Part shown: positions 1 to 38,708 of the stretch, one piece after another | How the letters are laid out: each line of letters starts with the position of its first letter | How positions within the stretch are numbered: position 1 is the first letter of the stretch | DNA from: Taeniopygia guttata | Lineage: Eukaryota; Chordata; Aves; Passeriformes; Estrildidae | Length of the DNA stretch: 64,000 nucleotides | Assembly: GCF_048771995.1 (NCBI RefSeq) | Contig: NC_133028.1 | Coordinates: 5,763,501-5,827,500 of the forward strand | Direction of reading: 5' to 3' | The notes under the pieces: model-generated | Database searches by the model: none | What the model saw: only the letters and a program-made list of their open reading frames with translations | Told to the model about the DNA's origin: nothing | Made by a program: the position numbers and the translations under genes

Positions 1-1021
1 CTCATCAAATGAGAGAGTCACTTTTCTATTCATAACCTCTCTTCCTGTTTTAAGTTTTACAATGTTTTCAGTGTTTCTCCAAATAACCATGAGTTCTGTG
101 TGTAGAATTTCAGATTGAAGCTGCAAAGCTCATGTGATACAGACCACAGCACTGGCAGCAGTAGTGTCAGCTAAGTCATGCTTGGGTTAACCAAAATTAA
201 CTGTAAACAGGTCTGCTGCTAAATTCCATAACCTAAGCCTTCCAATAAACAGTATGAACCATTTCTGATACACAGTTTTCTTTTGCATTTCAAAGTACTG
301 CATCAAATTAATTACATTTTAAACAGTCAGTTGAAGAAGACAGGCAAGAAACAGTATCTGAAATAGAAGAATTTTTATGTAACCATTCAGTGTTAAAAAC
401 AAGAGAATCAAACATCAGTTCAAATTAAAGAGCAGTTTCAAACAGAAGACATTTGATTAGAAGTTTCTTTTAACATTTAGAAATTTAAATACATTTACCT
501 AAAGATGGTTAACTCCCATCTCTATGTTACTATACAATAGCTTAAAGCTAGTTTAAATGCTAGTTCTATATTAATGTGAAATTCCAGAACTGCATTCTTA
601 ACTTCTTATGTAAATTGGTTATTAAAGTGAGCAATTCCATACTTCCTCCCACCCCAAAATAAATTTTAAAAATTGAAGCTTTACAATGCCTTGAATAGTA
701 TTTTTCAAACGAGTAATTTGGAATAGTTCCCAACAGTTCTATAGGAGGTATTTTGTACAGTTTGGAGAGCAACTCCGTATAAAGTTCTATTGCAACTGAG
801 CATTCACAGTATGCCACAGTCCATACATATTACTACATATACATATCAGGTTTGTAAACATTGGAAGAATACACAGAACATAGTACCACGATCCTCTGGT
901 ACTGCTGAAAGGAAGATGAGGTAACATTCATATAATCTCAAAGTCCACAGAGGTCCTGACTGAGTAGGTAAAACAGCTGCCAATGCTTCTGTTTCATAGT
1001 GTGTGGTTAAGGCGCTCTACG
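1..1021 (-). other. KDM3A: KDM3A 3' untranslated region (end not seen)
   Basis: This stretch follows the KDM3A stop codon on the minus strand and should be 3'UTR, AT-rich with no coding signal. I saw neither AATAAA nor ATTAAA on the minus strand here, so the transcript either runs past the window edge or uses a variant poly(A) signal. The 3' end cannot be placed. Confidence 0.7.
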
Positions 1022-28800
<27,779 letters not shown>

Positions 28801-28801
28801 T

Positions 28802-28810
28802 TTAACTCAT
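28802..28810 (-). other. Two-codon upstream ORF of KDM3A
   Basis: On the minus strand, ATG AGT TAA ends one base before the KDM3A ATG. The upstream ATG context is weak (C at -3, A at +4). A minimal uORF this close could tune initiation, if it is within the mRNA as its position implies. Confidence 0.6.
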
Positions 28811-29375
28811 CGGGAGGCCTTCAGCGAGGAAAGCGACGGAAGGACGAGAGAAACACGCAGGGCAGTGAGCGCTTCCTCCTTCCTCTCCCGGCCGCCGCCC
28901 CCGCTTCTCCGAGCGGCTCCAGCCGGGCCCCCGCACACCCACAGGTCGCCCCCCGCCCACGGTCCTGTTAATCACTACTCGGCGGGGGTGGGTGGAAGGA
29001 AACACCAGGAAGGTAATTCCAGAATGGCTGCAGCGCAGCTCCTGGCTATTCCCACCCCCGCCGCCTCTTTGTTTCCTCCTTCGAGGAGTCAGAGCGCCGG
29101 GCGGCAGCCGAAGGGAGGGAGAAGGCGACCAGGCCAAGCTCCTTCCGCCTCACCAACACCCCGGCCTGCCCACCCGGGCAGACGTCCAGCCCTGTCGCTG
29201 CCCTCACCTGCTCCCCCCCGGCCCCGCTGCCGGCGCACCCTGCAGTCACACCGGGCACGGGTCCCGCTCCCCTCCACCCCCCTGCACCGACCGCCACAGC
29301 GGCCAAGCGACACTGTCGGAGCCGCGCCGCGCACACGCCCCCTCAGCCGTGCGCGTGCCCCCGTCCCGCAACCCT

Positions 29376-29448
29376 ATTGGCTGCGCCGCGCCAGCGGGGC
29401 GGGGCCGGAGGCGAATCTCCCACCGCGATTGGCCCAGAGGGGCGGGGC
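29376..29448. promoter_or_regulatory. Paired inverted CCAAT boxes with GC boxes
   Basis: CTATTGG (ATTGG at 29376-29380) and GATTGG (ATTGG at 29428-29432) are NF-Y type CCAAT boxes reading on the minus strand, 52 bp apart, about five helical turns. GGGGCGGGGC occurs at 29396-29405 and 29439-29448 (Sp1/KLF type). This is the most promoter-like core for KDM3A, about 600 bp upstream of its ATG. Confidence 0.7.
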
Positions 29449-29792
29449 TCGCGCGCCTGGCCACACCCCTAAACCGTTGCTCAGCAGATGGCGGATAAAA
29501 AAATAAAAACTATATATCCTTCCGCTTGAGCTTCCAAGGAAGGAGTCCCTCGGGCCAGCCCGCGGAGTGCCCGAAGCCGAGCCCCAAGGGAGGCAGAGCG
29601 CGCTCGGGCCGCGGCGCTTCTCTAACTCCGTGTTCCCGCTTCGAGAGCGCCGAGCCTCCAGCTATTGGAACTGCCTTTAGAGGCGGCGGAGGGATCGAAG
29701 CGGTCCCAGAGGGCGTGATGCGGTCCCTTATACGTGCGGCTGGCGGCGTACTCAGATATAGCACAGGAGGAGGTGGCACCTGCCGGCGGCTC

Positions 29793-29804
29793 TGCGCATG
29801 CGCG
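29793..29804. promoter_or_regulatory. NRF1 binding-site palindrome
   Basis: TGCGCATGCGCG fits the NRF1 consensus YGCGCAYGCGCR exactly. It lies in the upstream part of the island. Binding itself is inferred. Confidence 0.7.
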
Positions 29805-29838
29805 CGGGGCGTCCCCGGCACCTGCGGGTGCCCCCGGG

Positions 29839-29850
29839 GCCGCCATCTTG
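29839..29850 (-). promoter_or_regulatory. YY1 site
   Basis: GCCGCCATCTTG on the plus strand is AAGATGGCGGC on the minus, a perfect YY1 element. In many promoters this sits just inside the transcript in this orientation, so a minus-strand start near 29860 is possible, making the KDM3A noncoding first exon lie here; not proven. Confidence 0.6.
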
Positions 29851-30076
29851 TCCTGCTGAGGGAGTGGGGGCGGGCGGGAAAGGGGATGAGGTGTAGGGTT
29901 AAATAAACAAAATAACAGCGCGCCCTGGTTCCTGGGCAGGGTGGCAGGCTGTGGGGGCGCTCCAGTTGTGCTCCATGGAGGTTGTGTACTTCCATCGAAA
30001 AGCAAATGGCTTCCAACAGCTCACACCTTTAACATGAGGCCTGTGTGTTCTTAAAAGTAACAAGGCAAGATGACAA

Positions 30077-30145
30077 AATCATAATTGGTTTGGGTTGGAA
30101 GGGTTCTAGTGCCTTGCTGCCCTCACAGGGAAGAATTTTTTCCTC
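30077..30145 (-). mobile_element. CR1 3' end, internally deleted (copy in tandem unit 1)
   Basis: Minus-strand CR1: ATTGGTTTGGGTTGGAAGGG is the tail, then the sequence jumps to TTCTAGTGCCTTG and CCCTCACAGGGAAGAATTT, parts normally about 170 bp deeper in CR1. The same jump is in unit 2, so the deletion preceded the duplication. Confidence 0.75.
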
Positions 30146-30270
30146 AGAGGCTGCTCCAGTTCTGCTCGATGGAGGTTGTGTAGTTACATTGAAAAGCAAA
30201 TGGCTTCCAACTGCTCATGCCTTTAATAGGAGACCTGTGTGTTCTTAAAAGTAAAAAGGCAAGATGAGAG

Positions 30271-30343
30271 AATCGTAATTGGTTTGGGTTGGAAGGGTTT
30301 TCTAGTGCCTTGCCCTCACAGGGAAGAAATGTTTCCTTATATC
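30271..30343 (-). mobile_element. CR1 3' end, internally deleted (tandem unit 2), left of LTR
   Basis: Same CR1 piece as in unit 1, ending ATGTTTCCTTATATC. It is interrupted here by a solo LTR and resumes at 30948. Confidence 0.75.
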
Positions 30344-30947
30344 TGTGAAAAATGCATCTTTTAATGATTGGCTTTTCACAAATATTACAATGACTATTAT
30401 ATGTGTAACGTTAGAAAGTTATGCTGTATTAATTCTCTTAAGTAGTGTGTTAAATATAGTTTTAGGTTCCAACATAATGTTAAAGTAGAGACTATGTATG
30501 TGAGGGGAGGTTTTTTTTTAAGAATGAGATACTCGCTTCGAGGAAAACCTAAATCTTCCAAAGAAAAGGAATTTATGGTTTTCTTATCAGAAGAAGCTAA
30601 TTTCTTCAGGCCTTGCTCAGATTCGAAGACGCCTCGGGGATTAAAAGAAACAGTTGATATACAACAGACAGAGTTCTTGTTTTAAACAGAATGTATGCAT
30701 AACCATGAAGGATATATGAATATGCAACAGGCTATTGTTTTTAAGATTATTCCTTTGTTCACAAGGTATGCTTTTCGTGACTAAGTGTCCGAGAGCATCT
30801 GGACATCCATAATTCTTTGCTTTTTATTGTCTTGTAATTGTCCTACCTCTAAACTTTATTACTCTAATTGAATTACTATTTTTATAACCATTTTATTATT
30901 ATTAAACTTTTAAAATTTTAAAAAACAAGTGATTGGCGTTTTTCACA
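30344..30947 (+). mobile_element. Solo LTR of an avian endogenous retrovirus (ERVL-like)
   Basis: 604 bp with inverted-repeat ends: starts TGTGAAAAATGC and ends GCGTTTTTCACA. It splits a CR1 copy, whose two halves join naturally across it, and has an imperfect 5-bp target duplication (ATATC side). No internal viral region is present, so this is a solo LTR left by recombination. Orientation is from remembered songbird LTRs with a late AT-rich poly(A)-like region (about 30890-30925). Family name is not certain. Confidence 0.75.
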
Positions 30948-30990
30948 AATCTAATCTAGACCTTTTGCCTTTCAGTGCAAAGCCATTCCC
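30948..30990 (-). mobile_element. CR1 fragment, right of LTR
   Basis: TAATCTAGACC, CTTTCAGTGCAAAGCCATTCCC continue the minus-strand CR1 that stops at 30343, matching the CR1 order ATATCTAATCTAAACC...TTTCAGTTTAAAGCCATTCCC. Confidence 0.7.
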
Positions 30991-33900
30991 AATGAAAACC
31001 AAGGAGTTAAACAGAGAATATGGCATGATCTGGGTGATGGTGTTCAGCAGTGACCCAAAAAGACACGTGCTCCTCTACTGTAAGACTTTCCCACCAGAGC
31101 ATGAGGGAAGAAAAGACCACAAGTGCAGAAAGTACCCAAGGCAGAGAAGCTGTTGACTCATCCAGTTTACTAAAATCTCATGGTGCTCATCTTGTGCTTT
31201 CTTCAAGGTTCCTTCCATCGCTAGAGGTGTGTGAGCTTCAAAAACCCCCATCAGAGAACACTGTGACATTCCTGCCATCTTGCAGTCTCATCCTCCATTT
31301 TCTCCAAGAATCCATTTCCACCTTCAGTTTAAATGTATTTTTAAAGCCTTCCCCACCAATTTGCTTTCACTGATCATTTGCTTACTACATTTAAACAAAC
31401 ATATTCATATATTAAACGGCACAAAAAAATTCCTCATGTGCTGTGAAGAGGAAATTGCTGTCTATTCCATGGAAATCAGACAGTCAAATTTCTTTTATAA
31501 CTGTAGACAATCGCCAATGATTTCTATCAATGAAATGAACTTAGTAATTGCTACAATTTTCAGCAGGGATAAACAAAATAAAAATGAATAATAAAAAAAT
31601 GATAAATTGGCAACTCTGTGCAGTCTGAAGAGCCACTCATTAGCTGGCACTGAAACAAAAAAACAGGTAGATTTACTTCTCAGATTTGAATATTTACTAT
31701 ACAGACCAGACCTGCAAGGTGGAATTTATGGTAAGATGTCGTATAAAGCAAGCTAGATGTGAAAATACCAAGTTATTTGTTTCATTGCAGACTTTAGGCT
31801 CGTGTAGCAGCGGCTGTACAATTGACACATCGCACCATGTAGGTGTTGCATAATCTCATTATTTAAAGCCCTTAGATTTTTCTGCAGAGAGAACACTTTG
31901 CCTCAAAGAGTAGATGATTAATACATGCAGGAAGAGAGATGTCAGCCTATAATGAAGCAATATTAGTCAATGTAATAGATCAAGCTGTTGGTAGCACTCC
32001 AGTTGCCTAATAGTAGTTTTTTTTCACATTAACATCAGAATAAAAGAAGGCTTTAAGGACAGATTTGAACAGCAACAACGTGAGTTTAGTGAATGAGCAG
32101 CTCCCACATGCAAAGAGTGGCATGGAGGCTGGTCAAGGTGTTTTAAAATTTAATGTTTTGGGTAAGTCCTGGCCTAGAAGGCTGAGAGTACAGGGTGACA
32201 TAGTCCATGAATGCCCTTGAAAATGGACTTATATAGGAAAGGAGGCTAAAAGATGATGTGATCAAAAAGCATTTTATGTGAATGTACATAAAATAAAATG
32301 AATTGGCAGAGACCAGAAGAGAAGATGGGGAAGCAGAGCACAAATTGACAGAAGCCTGGAAGAAACTCAGTCATCCAGGGTATAAACAATTTTTCAAAGT
32401 CCTGAAAGAGTAGAGGTATTCAAATGTCACACTATGATACAAAATAATTCATGCACTCACTTTAGATATAAAAGAAGAAAAAGAGTAAAAGGAGGGAACT
32501 TTAATTTTGATTTTGTAATGTATGGAATTCTAAAAGTGGTAGTGGATTGGAGGATGAAATTGCCACCTCTCCAACTACACTGGTTAAACCAACAGTCTAT
32601 CAATTCTCTCCTCCCACAAAGAAGAATATAAAACAATCATTATTTACATGAACAGTGTGTGAGAACTCTAGTAGAAATATGTAAACATCAGAAGGTATAG
32701 AAAACTTTTAAAAGAACTTTAAAACTTTTACAAGAACAGGGTGACATTCAAACCTTAGGGGCTAAGTAGAAGCCACACAACTGAAGACTTTTTGCTTTTG
32801 AAACCGAGAAAGTAATTAGCTTCTTGCTTCCGTTCCCTAGGATTTTTCATTTCTTGAAATTAAACAAGGACCAAATCTCTTTCTTAAATTATCTTGCTTC
32901 TTTAAACATTATAAGTTAAAGGTAAACTAGTAAAGTCTTGGGTCAAAAAGTGAAATACATAAAATTTAAAATGATGACTCTAGACATCTCTGAATTTGCT
33001 GCATCATTTAAGAATTTGTTTCTCAGTATGACAACCATACAATACAGGAGAAAAGTACTGTTGTTTTTCTTAACTGGTTATTTTATCACCACTCGCAATA
33101 GTCTCCACAAAAACTAATGTCTGTTAGAAATAATTTGTGTGTATTTGCCCACCTTCAGTATGTCAAGAGAAACAGCAAAATGTTCATAAATAAGTTTCAG
33201 GCTAACCCTATGATAATGGCACAGGTGCAGTTGTCTCACTCTGCATTATTTACCTTTGGAAAAGCCAATGTCTATTGAAGTACCTGCAAAACAAAGCAGT
33301 GTAGTAAATAAGCAGAACTGACTGAACCTCAAAACAGCAGGTTTCAGCCTGTTCTTCTACCTGCATGAAGTCTTGAGCATAATTTTTTCCAGCTGGCCCT
33401 ACCTACTGGGTTGAACTGGTAATAGGTAAGCCTTTAGCTCCTATGTGAGAAAGGAGTAATCTCTGCAAACAGGTGCTCTTTAAACAGTAACTTCAGAACA
33501 CAGCTCAATAAATTCTTCCTTTCAGCCACCATTAAGTAAAAGAAAATTTATCTTGTGTAAGGTATCACTAGGAAAAAGAGCAGAAAAGTCTTTGAGGTTT
33601 GAATTTAATTATTTGAATGTAACAGTTCAGTTTAAATTGGAATTTAGTAATAAAACTCAATAGCCAATTTTATGCCTAAACAATTGCACATTCAGACATT
33701 TACTCCTGCCTCTCTGCATATAAAATCTGGATGTGCTATTCAAATATTTGTGCTTTAAAATTGGCCTCCCACTACCTAGAAGTATTTGATGTCACAGACA
33801 CTTCTCAAGAAAGGGACGTTTCAGTGAGAGAAGGGGCTCTAAATAACTGTCTAGGTAACTGTCCTGGCACTGTTTTCTCCAAAGATGTTTTCCATACAAG

Positions 33901-34179
33901 GGAGCAATTGTTTTTCAGGGCTCTCCTGCATTTCCAGGTTAAACCTACCAGTGTGTGTGCAGCTACAACAAGCAACAATCAGTGCAGGATGTTATGGAAC
34001 TGGTTTTTAAAATCTCTAATGTGGTGACATTTAAGGGTCTCCACTCTCAATCAAAGGCTCTCTGAATAGGGGGCTGCACAAGCACAGAAGAGGAACATGG
34101 AGTCCTTTGTATTCTAGTGATTAATGATAGAGGTGTAAGGATGTATAAATAAATTTGGAAGTCCTTATGGCCAGGCTAT
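30991..34179. other. Intergenic, no gene recognised
   Basis: AT-rich intergenic DNA between KDM3A and REEP1. Many short open frames, none with recognisable similarity or codon structure. No named repeat. Confidence 0.55.
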
Positions 34180-34313
34180 GAAACCACCAGCTGTGCTGAC
34201 AGCATGGTGCCAATAGCACCAGGGCTGTGGATTTGATCTCTGTATGGGATATACACTTAAGAGCTGCACCTGGTGATCCTTGTGGGTCCTTTCCAACCCA
34301 GAATATTTTGTGA
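34180..34313 (+). mobile_element. TguSINE1-type SINE (tRNA-Ile head, CR1 tail)
   Basis: CATGGTGCCAATAGCACCAG and GATTTGATCTCTGTATGGG align with the tRNA-Ile(AAT) anticodon arm and T arm (GTGGTGCTAATAACGCCAAG, GGTTCGATCCCCGTACGGG). This is followed by a CR1-like end GATCCTTGTGGGTCCTTTCC and AGAATATTTTGTGA. That head-tail join is the known structure of the songbird SINE TguSINE1. Diverged; not a working tRNA. Confidence 0.75.
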
Positions 34314-36381
34314 ACTGGAAGCAGAGCTTTGGGAGATAGCCCATTTCTCATTTCTCCAGTCTGTCTTGAGATGTGGTGCTAAAGGATGAGCAAAAACTAC
34401 CAGAAACTTTCTTATTAGCACTAAACTGAAGTAGTTAAATGACTCCTTAAGTAGATAATGTATATCAGTCACTACTCATACCAACCTAGCTCTAGTTATG
34501 GCAGGAAAACAGAAAAGCTCTTTACTCAGGTACAGCCTCGTTACCTCAGCACACCTCACCTGGATCAGCTTTGCAAGGGTGGCAGGACTGGTTCCAGGTC
34601 CTTTTTTCAGTGGTTATCTCTTTACCATAAGTTAAAATAAAATAATTAATGTCATACATTAGTTAATATTTTCTCACTGTCTGAAGCTGAAGGAAACACA
34701 TATTTTGATACAAAGTACATTTTAATTGTATGCAATTAAGTTTACTTGCTGAAGGAAAAACTCAGAGAAATGCTGACCTACTCTTTTCCACTCCCATACA
34801 TATTCTGCACTGGGGACTGTCTTTTGCTAGTGATGAGTTAGTAGGACTACAATTTTTTATCCCACTTGCAGAAACAGGAAATCTTGAGAGAACTCTTAGG
34901 ATGATAAATCAAGATCAATTATTAAATTTTAATTGACTATTAATTTAACATTTAATTATTTAATTGTGTGCTAAGTATTATCTGGGGATTGGAATTAGAT
35001 ATTAAATTTTGCAGATTAATTCTATAGTTAAATTAGTATTTATAGATAGAGTGATGCAATAACCTTTACAAAGTAACCATGAACAAGCATTATACATAAA
35101 GTGTGGTGAGTAATTCTCTGCTGGTTTTGTTTTTCCTTGACTGCTTCAGAGGAAGAAGGCCTTTTGTGGAAGAAAAATGCTGTTTCCCCACAGGTAATAA
35201 TACATTATCAGCTAATAAGTCAAAGGGTTTGGGGTATCATTCTTTAATAAAAGAATGCAAATCAATATTATCTCGATGGATATATTTGAACCACATGGTA
35301 GGAACCATCACCACAGAAGGAATGTCTTGGTGATGTACAAAGGGAGATATTGTTTAATGATCTGAGGAGGGTTGTTCTTTGTTAATTAGCCTAAACTCCA
35401 GAAGCCTCACACCAAAACTGCAAACAGAACATGTTACTCATCTTTTGTTACTTAATATCCAAGTTCTTCCATCATTGAAGCAACATAACCTGGCTTTGGC
35501 AAAATTAGATTTCACACCATTTCCTGCCAGTGCCAGAGACATACTTTTAGCTTATTTTGAGTCCTTCCTGCTCTTTATTTTAAAGAGATCTCTTTTGTGA
35601 TAGTGTGTCTTCCCTTGGGAGAAAACTTACTCCTTTCTCTTGTAGATCTAACAGATTTCAGCAGCTTAGCAGGTGTCAGGTATCCTAGATTTGGGATAGA
35701 AATTGTTATAATTTTAAACTAAAACTAAACTACCCTCCTACATACTTTTCTAAGAACATTTGGACTAAATTCACAGTGCTGCTTTTGATTATTCAAATCC
35801 CCATCTTGGAAGTTCTCTTTCAGCTTTTGTAATTTAATGCAGTTTTTGACAAAATAGTGAACATTTGAGAAGTAGTGATCTTTGAGTTACAAGTATGTGC
35901 AATTTGGACAAGAATTTTGTTCTTGGATGTGTATTCACTTAAAAAGAGACTCAGCCTTTTGACTGGGGGAGGACACACTGGAGAGTGATCTCAGTGGGTG
36001 GTTGTACATGCAGGGATCTAATTGATGGACTACAGATCCTTCCACCCCCGGCAGAGAACACCAGCTCTCTTGGCTCGAGTTTTTCTGTCTGGTCACTCAC
36101 CAACTTGTCCTTCAACTGCAGCAATAAATGTATTGTGTAATTTACCTACTACTGCAGTAACCGATTCCCGTGGAAAAATGCAATAACTTCTCACATCAAG
36201 GGTCAATGGAGAAATAAATCCCTAAATTTTTTAAAATTCTGTATATTGTGCTGATATAATATTAACAGAACTAAAGTAATATATAACTGAAGCTTAAAAA
36301 ATAATAAATTGAAATATTAAGATACCATATATTGGTGAATATAGAACTGGGAATATTTAGAAGTTGTATATTGCTAAATGT
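34314..36381. other. Intergenic, nothing recognised
   Basis: AT-rich, several TTAAT/TAATT runs at 34900-35050; no gene or repeat family recognised. Confidence 0.5.
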
Positions 36382-36565
36382 GACCTAGTTGGTACAGCAC
36401 AGAACTGGGAGCCAGATCTGGAATCTAACACTATGTGTGTCATAAGGCAGATCATTTAATTCACCTCATTTCTCTGTAAATGGGGATAACAATAATCATT
36501 CTTATGAATTGCTTAGTGTTGTGCACCTGAAAGATGATGAATTATATAGGTACTAATAACACATT
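36382..36565 (+). mobile_element. MIR-type ancient SINE
   Basis: Tracks the MIR consensus in order: GGTACAGCACAGAACTGGGA, GCCAGATCTGGAATCTAACA, then AGGCAGATCATTTAATTCACC and TCTCTGTAAATGGGGATAAC followed by AATAAT. The CTCTGTAAATGGGGATAA stretch is especially telling. Very old and shared by amniotes. Confidence 0.75.
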
Positions 36566-38528
36566 ATTTTAATCTTCAAATTTACTTTCTCTGTTAAACT
36601 TTAATAAGTGTTTATGCTCCCTTAATGCCAGAAAGGAAAAAAAGCATGATTGTGAAGCAGCTGCTAAGAATTTCTCCCAGAAGATATTAAATTTCAATTG
36701 AGTCATCACTGAGTTTTAGATAAAGGGGCAATTCATGAAATAATTATGTGAGAGTTGAAATTTTGATATAAATATATTCAAAACAGAATCAGTTGACACT
36801 CCAGTTCCATCAAACTGGCATCCATCCCCCAGTACCCTCTGTCCAGACATTGGAAATAGGCATTGTAATTTCTCTTTAGCTTAGAGCAAATGTAACAGTA
36901 TTGCTTTAAAATAGTTACAGCTGTAGGTTACAGATTGTTCCTGTTGTTCTCTCAGTGTCAGCTCTCCTGCCACATGCAGAGGTCTCTGCAACTCCACCCA
37001 GCCCAGGAGAAGGGGGCACTGGGCAGTTCTGGGGCCAGCTGGGCATTGGCACTGGTAATTATCTCACTCAGTGTATTTGTCGTTGTAAACCACTTTGTGA
37101 TTTTTTTACTCCTCTCTGTAAAGTTCTCTAAGTCAACTACATGTCAGTGAAACTTTAGAGTGTCTTTTTCCCTGGTCTCTCTTCACAGCTGTCAGAGATT
37201 AATGGCTGCTCTCCAAACCCTGGGCTTTGATGGTAGAGGTTTGTGTCTAAAATTAAAATAGTGCTTCTAAAGCAGATTCCTAACTCCAGTGAAACTAGAA
37301 ATTTCATCCACTGATTTAAGAGATCATATGTCAGCCCTGTCTTCTTGTAAGAGGAAGATTGCGATCTGTCCTGTCTCTTATCTATTCTGAAAAGCATAAG
37401 AAGGTAAATTTGAAGTTTTCCTGCTTCCCAATATCTACTGCCCTAAATAGCATAATTGCAGTTTTTTCAAAAATGGAAGTGACATTTTCCAGTTTCCTAT
37501 GCAGAGGAACTTCTGCTGTGGCATAGATTTCTATTGCTGCTTTTTACTCTTATTTCCTATACACAGTTTATCACATAATAAAATTTACATCTGCAATTTT
37601 CTAATGAGAATATAGGAAACACAGCCAAGTTACTCCAGGCTGTCTCTGTTGCTTAACAAACTTGGACACATAAACACTGAGGAGCAGCTTAAAACCTGTA
37701 CGTTTACAGGTTGGGGTAACTGGAGACAGATTTGTTTCAAAGGAATGTAGGGAAATATTTGATGTGATTGAAATAATTATCAAGGCTGAAAATGATTTTA
37801 TAAATGTGGTATTGGAAAAAAAAATTAGCAGATCATTGGAGGACTGGGTTTTAGCAGACATGGTTGTATATCAGGTGTGAGCTCCCTGACTCACTCCATG
37901 AGATGATTAGCATTGTGCCTCTGGTTGCCGCAGAGGTTGGATGTATCTCACTTTGTATCACAAGTAGGTCACAATCTGCCAGAACAGAAAATATGCATTT
38001 AATGAACTTCATCCACCAGCAGGCATCTCATTGTCTAAGCCTACTCTGCAGAGAGTGAAGAGAAGCATCTCCAGAAGGAGATTAATACTAAAATAGATGT
38101 CTAGAATAAGTGGGACAAATTATCCCTCAGAGATGTCTGATCTTCCTCATTTGCAGTAGAGGTCTCTAATTACTGACTGATGTTCTACTCTTTCTGCTAG
38201 AGTAAATGCTGAACTAGATACAAACATGAAGAGGGTTGATGTCTGTGCTACTCTGCTTTACACATTGTTGCCCAAATTAGGCAGGCATTGAGGTTCTGGG
38301 GTTTTTTTCCTTATCAGAAGCTACTGCAAAGAATGCTGGTATGGGGCACTAATGAGTTAATGAGGACTACAGTGTATGCTCAGCTCTCACAGGTTTCCTG
38401 TGGTACAGGTGACCCTGTGATCGTTAGAAGAATAATGTCTATAGACAGGAATCACAGGAATTGGTTGTGGGTTTAAAGGATCTTTTAAAGAGGGAGAAAA
38501 ATGAAAGCTTTATTCTTCAAGTTCATTA
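36566..38528. other. Intergenic, nothing recognised
   Basis: Mixed AT-rich DNA with no gene signal and no repeat I can name. Confidence 0.5.
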
Positions 38529-38708
38529 TTTTATCAGACTCTTTTAAACACATATAATGTTTTTACACAAAGAATGCAAAATCATGATCCCAAGCTATAA
38601 AAGATACATATAAAAATTTACAGATGGTTCAGAATATTTATATCTGACTATTCCATAGCAGTGTCTTAGACATGCTACAGTGCAAAGGAAAGTAGGCTTT
38701 TTGCTCCC
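38529..38708. repeat. 180-bp dispersed duplicate, copy A
   Basis: Runs from TTTTATCAGACTC to GGCTTTTTGCTCCC and recurs in the same orientation at 40689-40869. I count six substitutions and one extra T between the copies, about 96% identity. Read on the minus strand, copy A is followed by an AATAAA about 17 nt on. Confidence 0.92.

Larger units (their letters stand above)
29959..30343. repeat. Tandem duplication, two units of about 194 bp
   Basis: Unit 1 is 29959-30152 and unit 2 is 30153-30343. Both start GCTCCAGTT, share ATGGAGGTTGTGTA, AAAGCAAATGGCTTCCAAC and CCTGTGTGTTCTTAAAAGTA, and end in a CR1 piece. Scattered substitutions show it is not very recent. It abuts the KDM3A CpG island. Confidence 0.9.

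Noticed and set aside
34180-34313. tRNA-Ile gene
   Set aside because: The T-arm and anticodon regions are mutated, the acceptor stem does not pair, and a CR1 tail follows, so it is a SINE.
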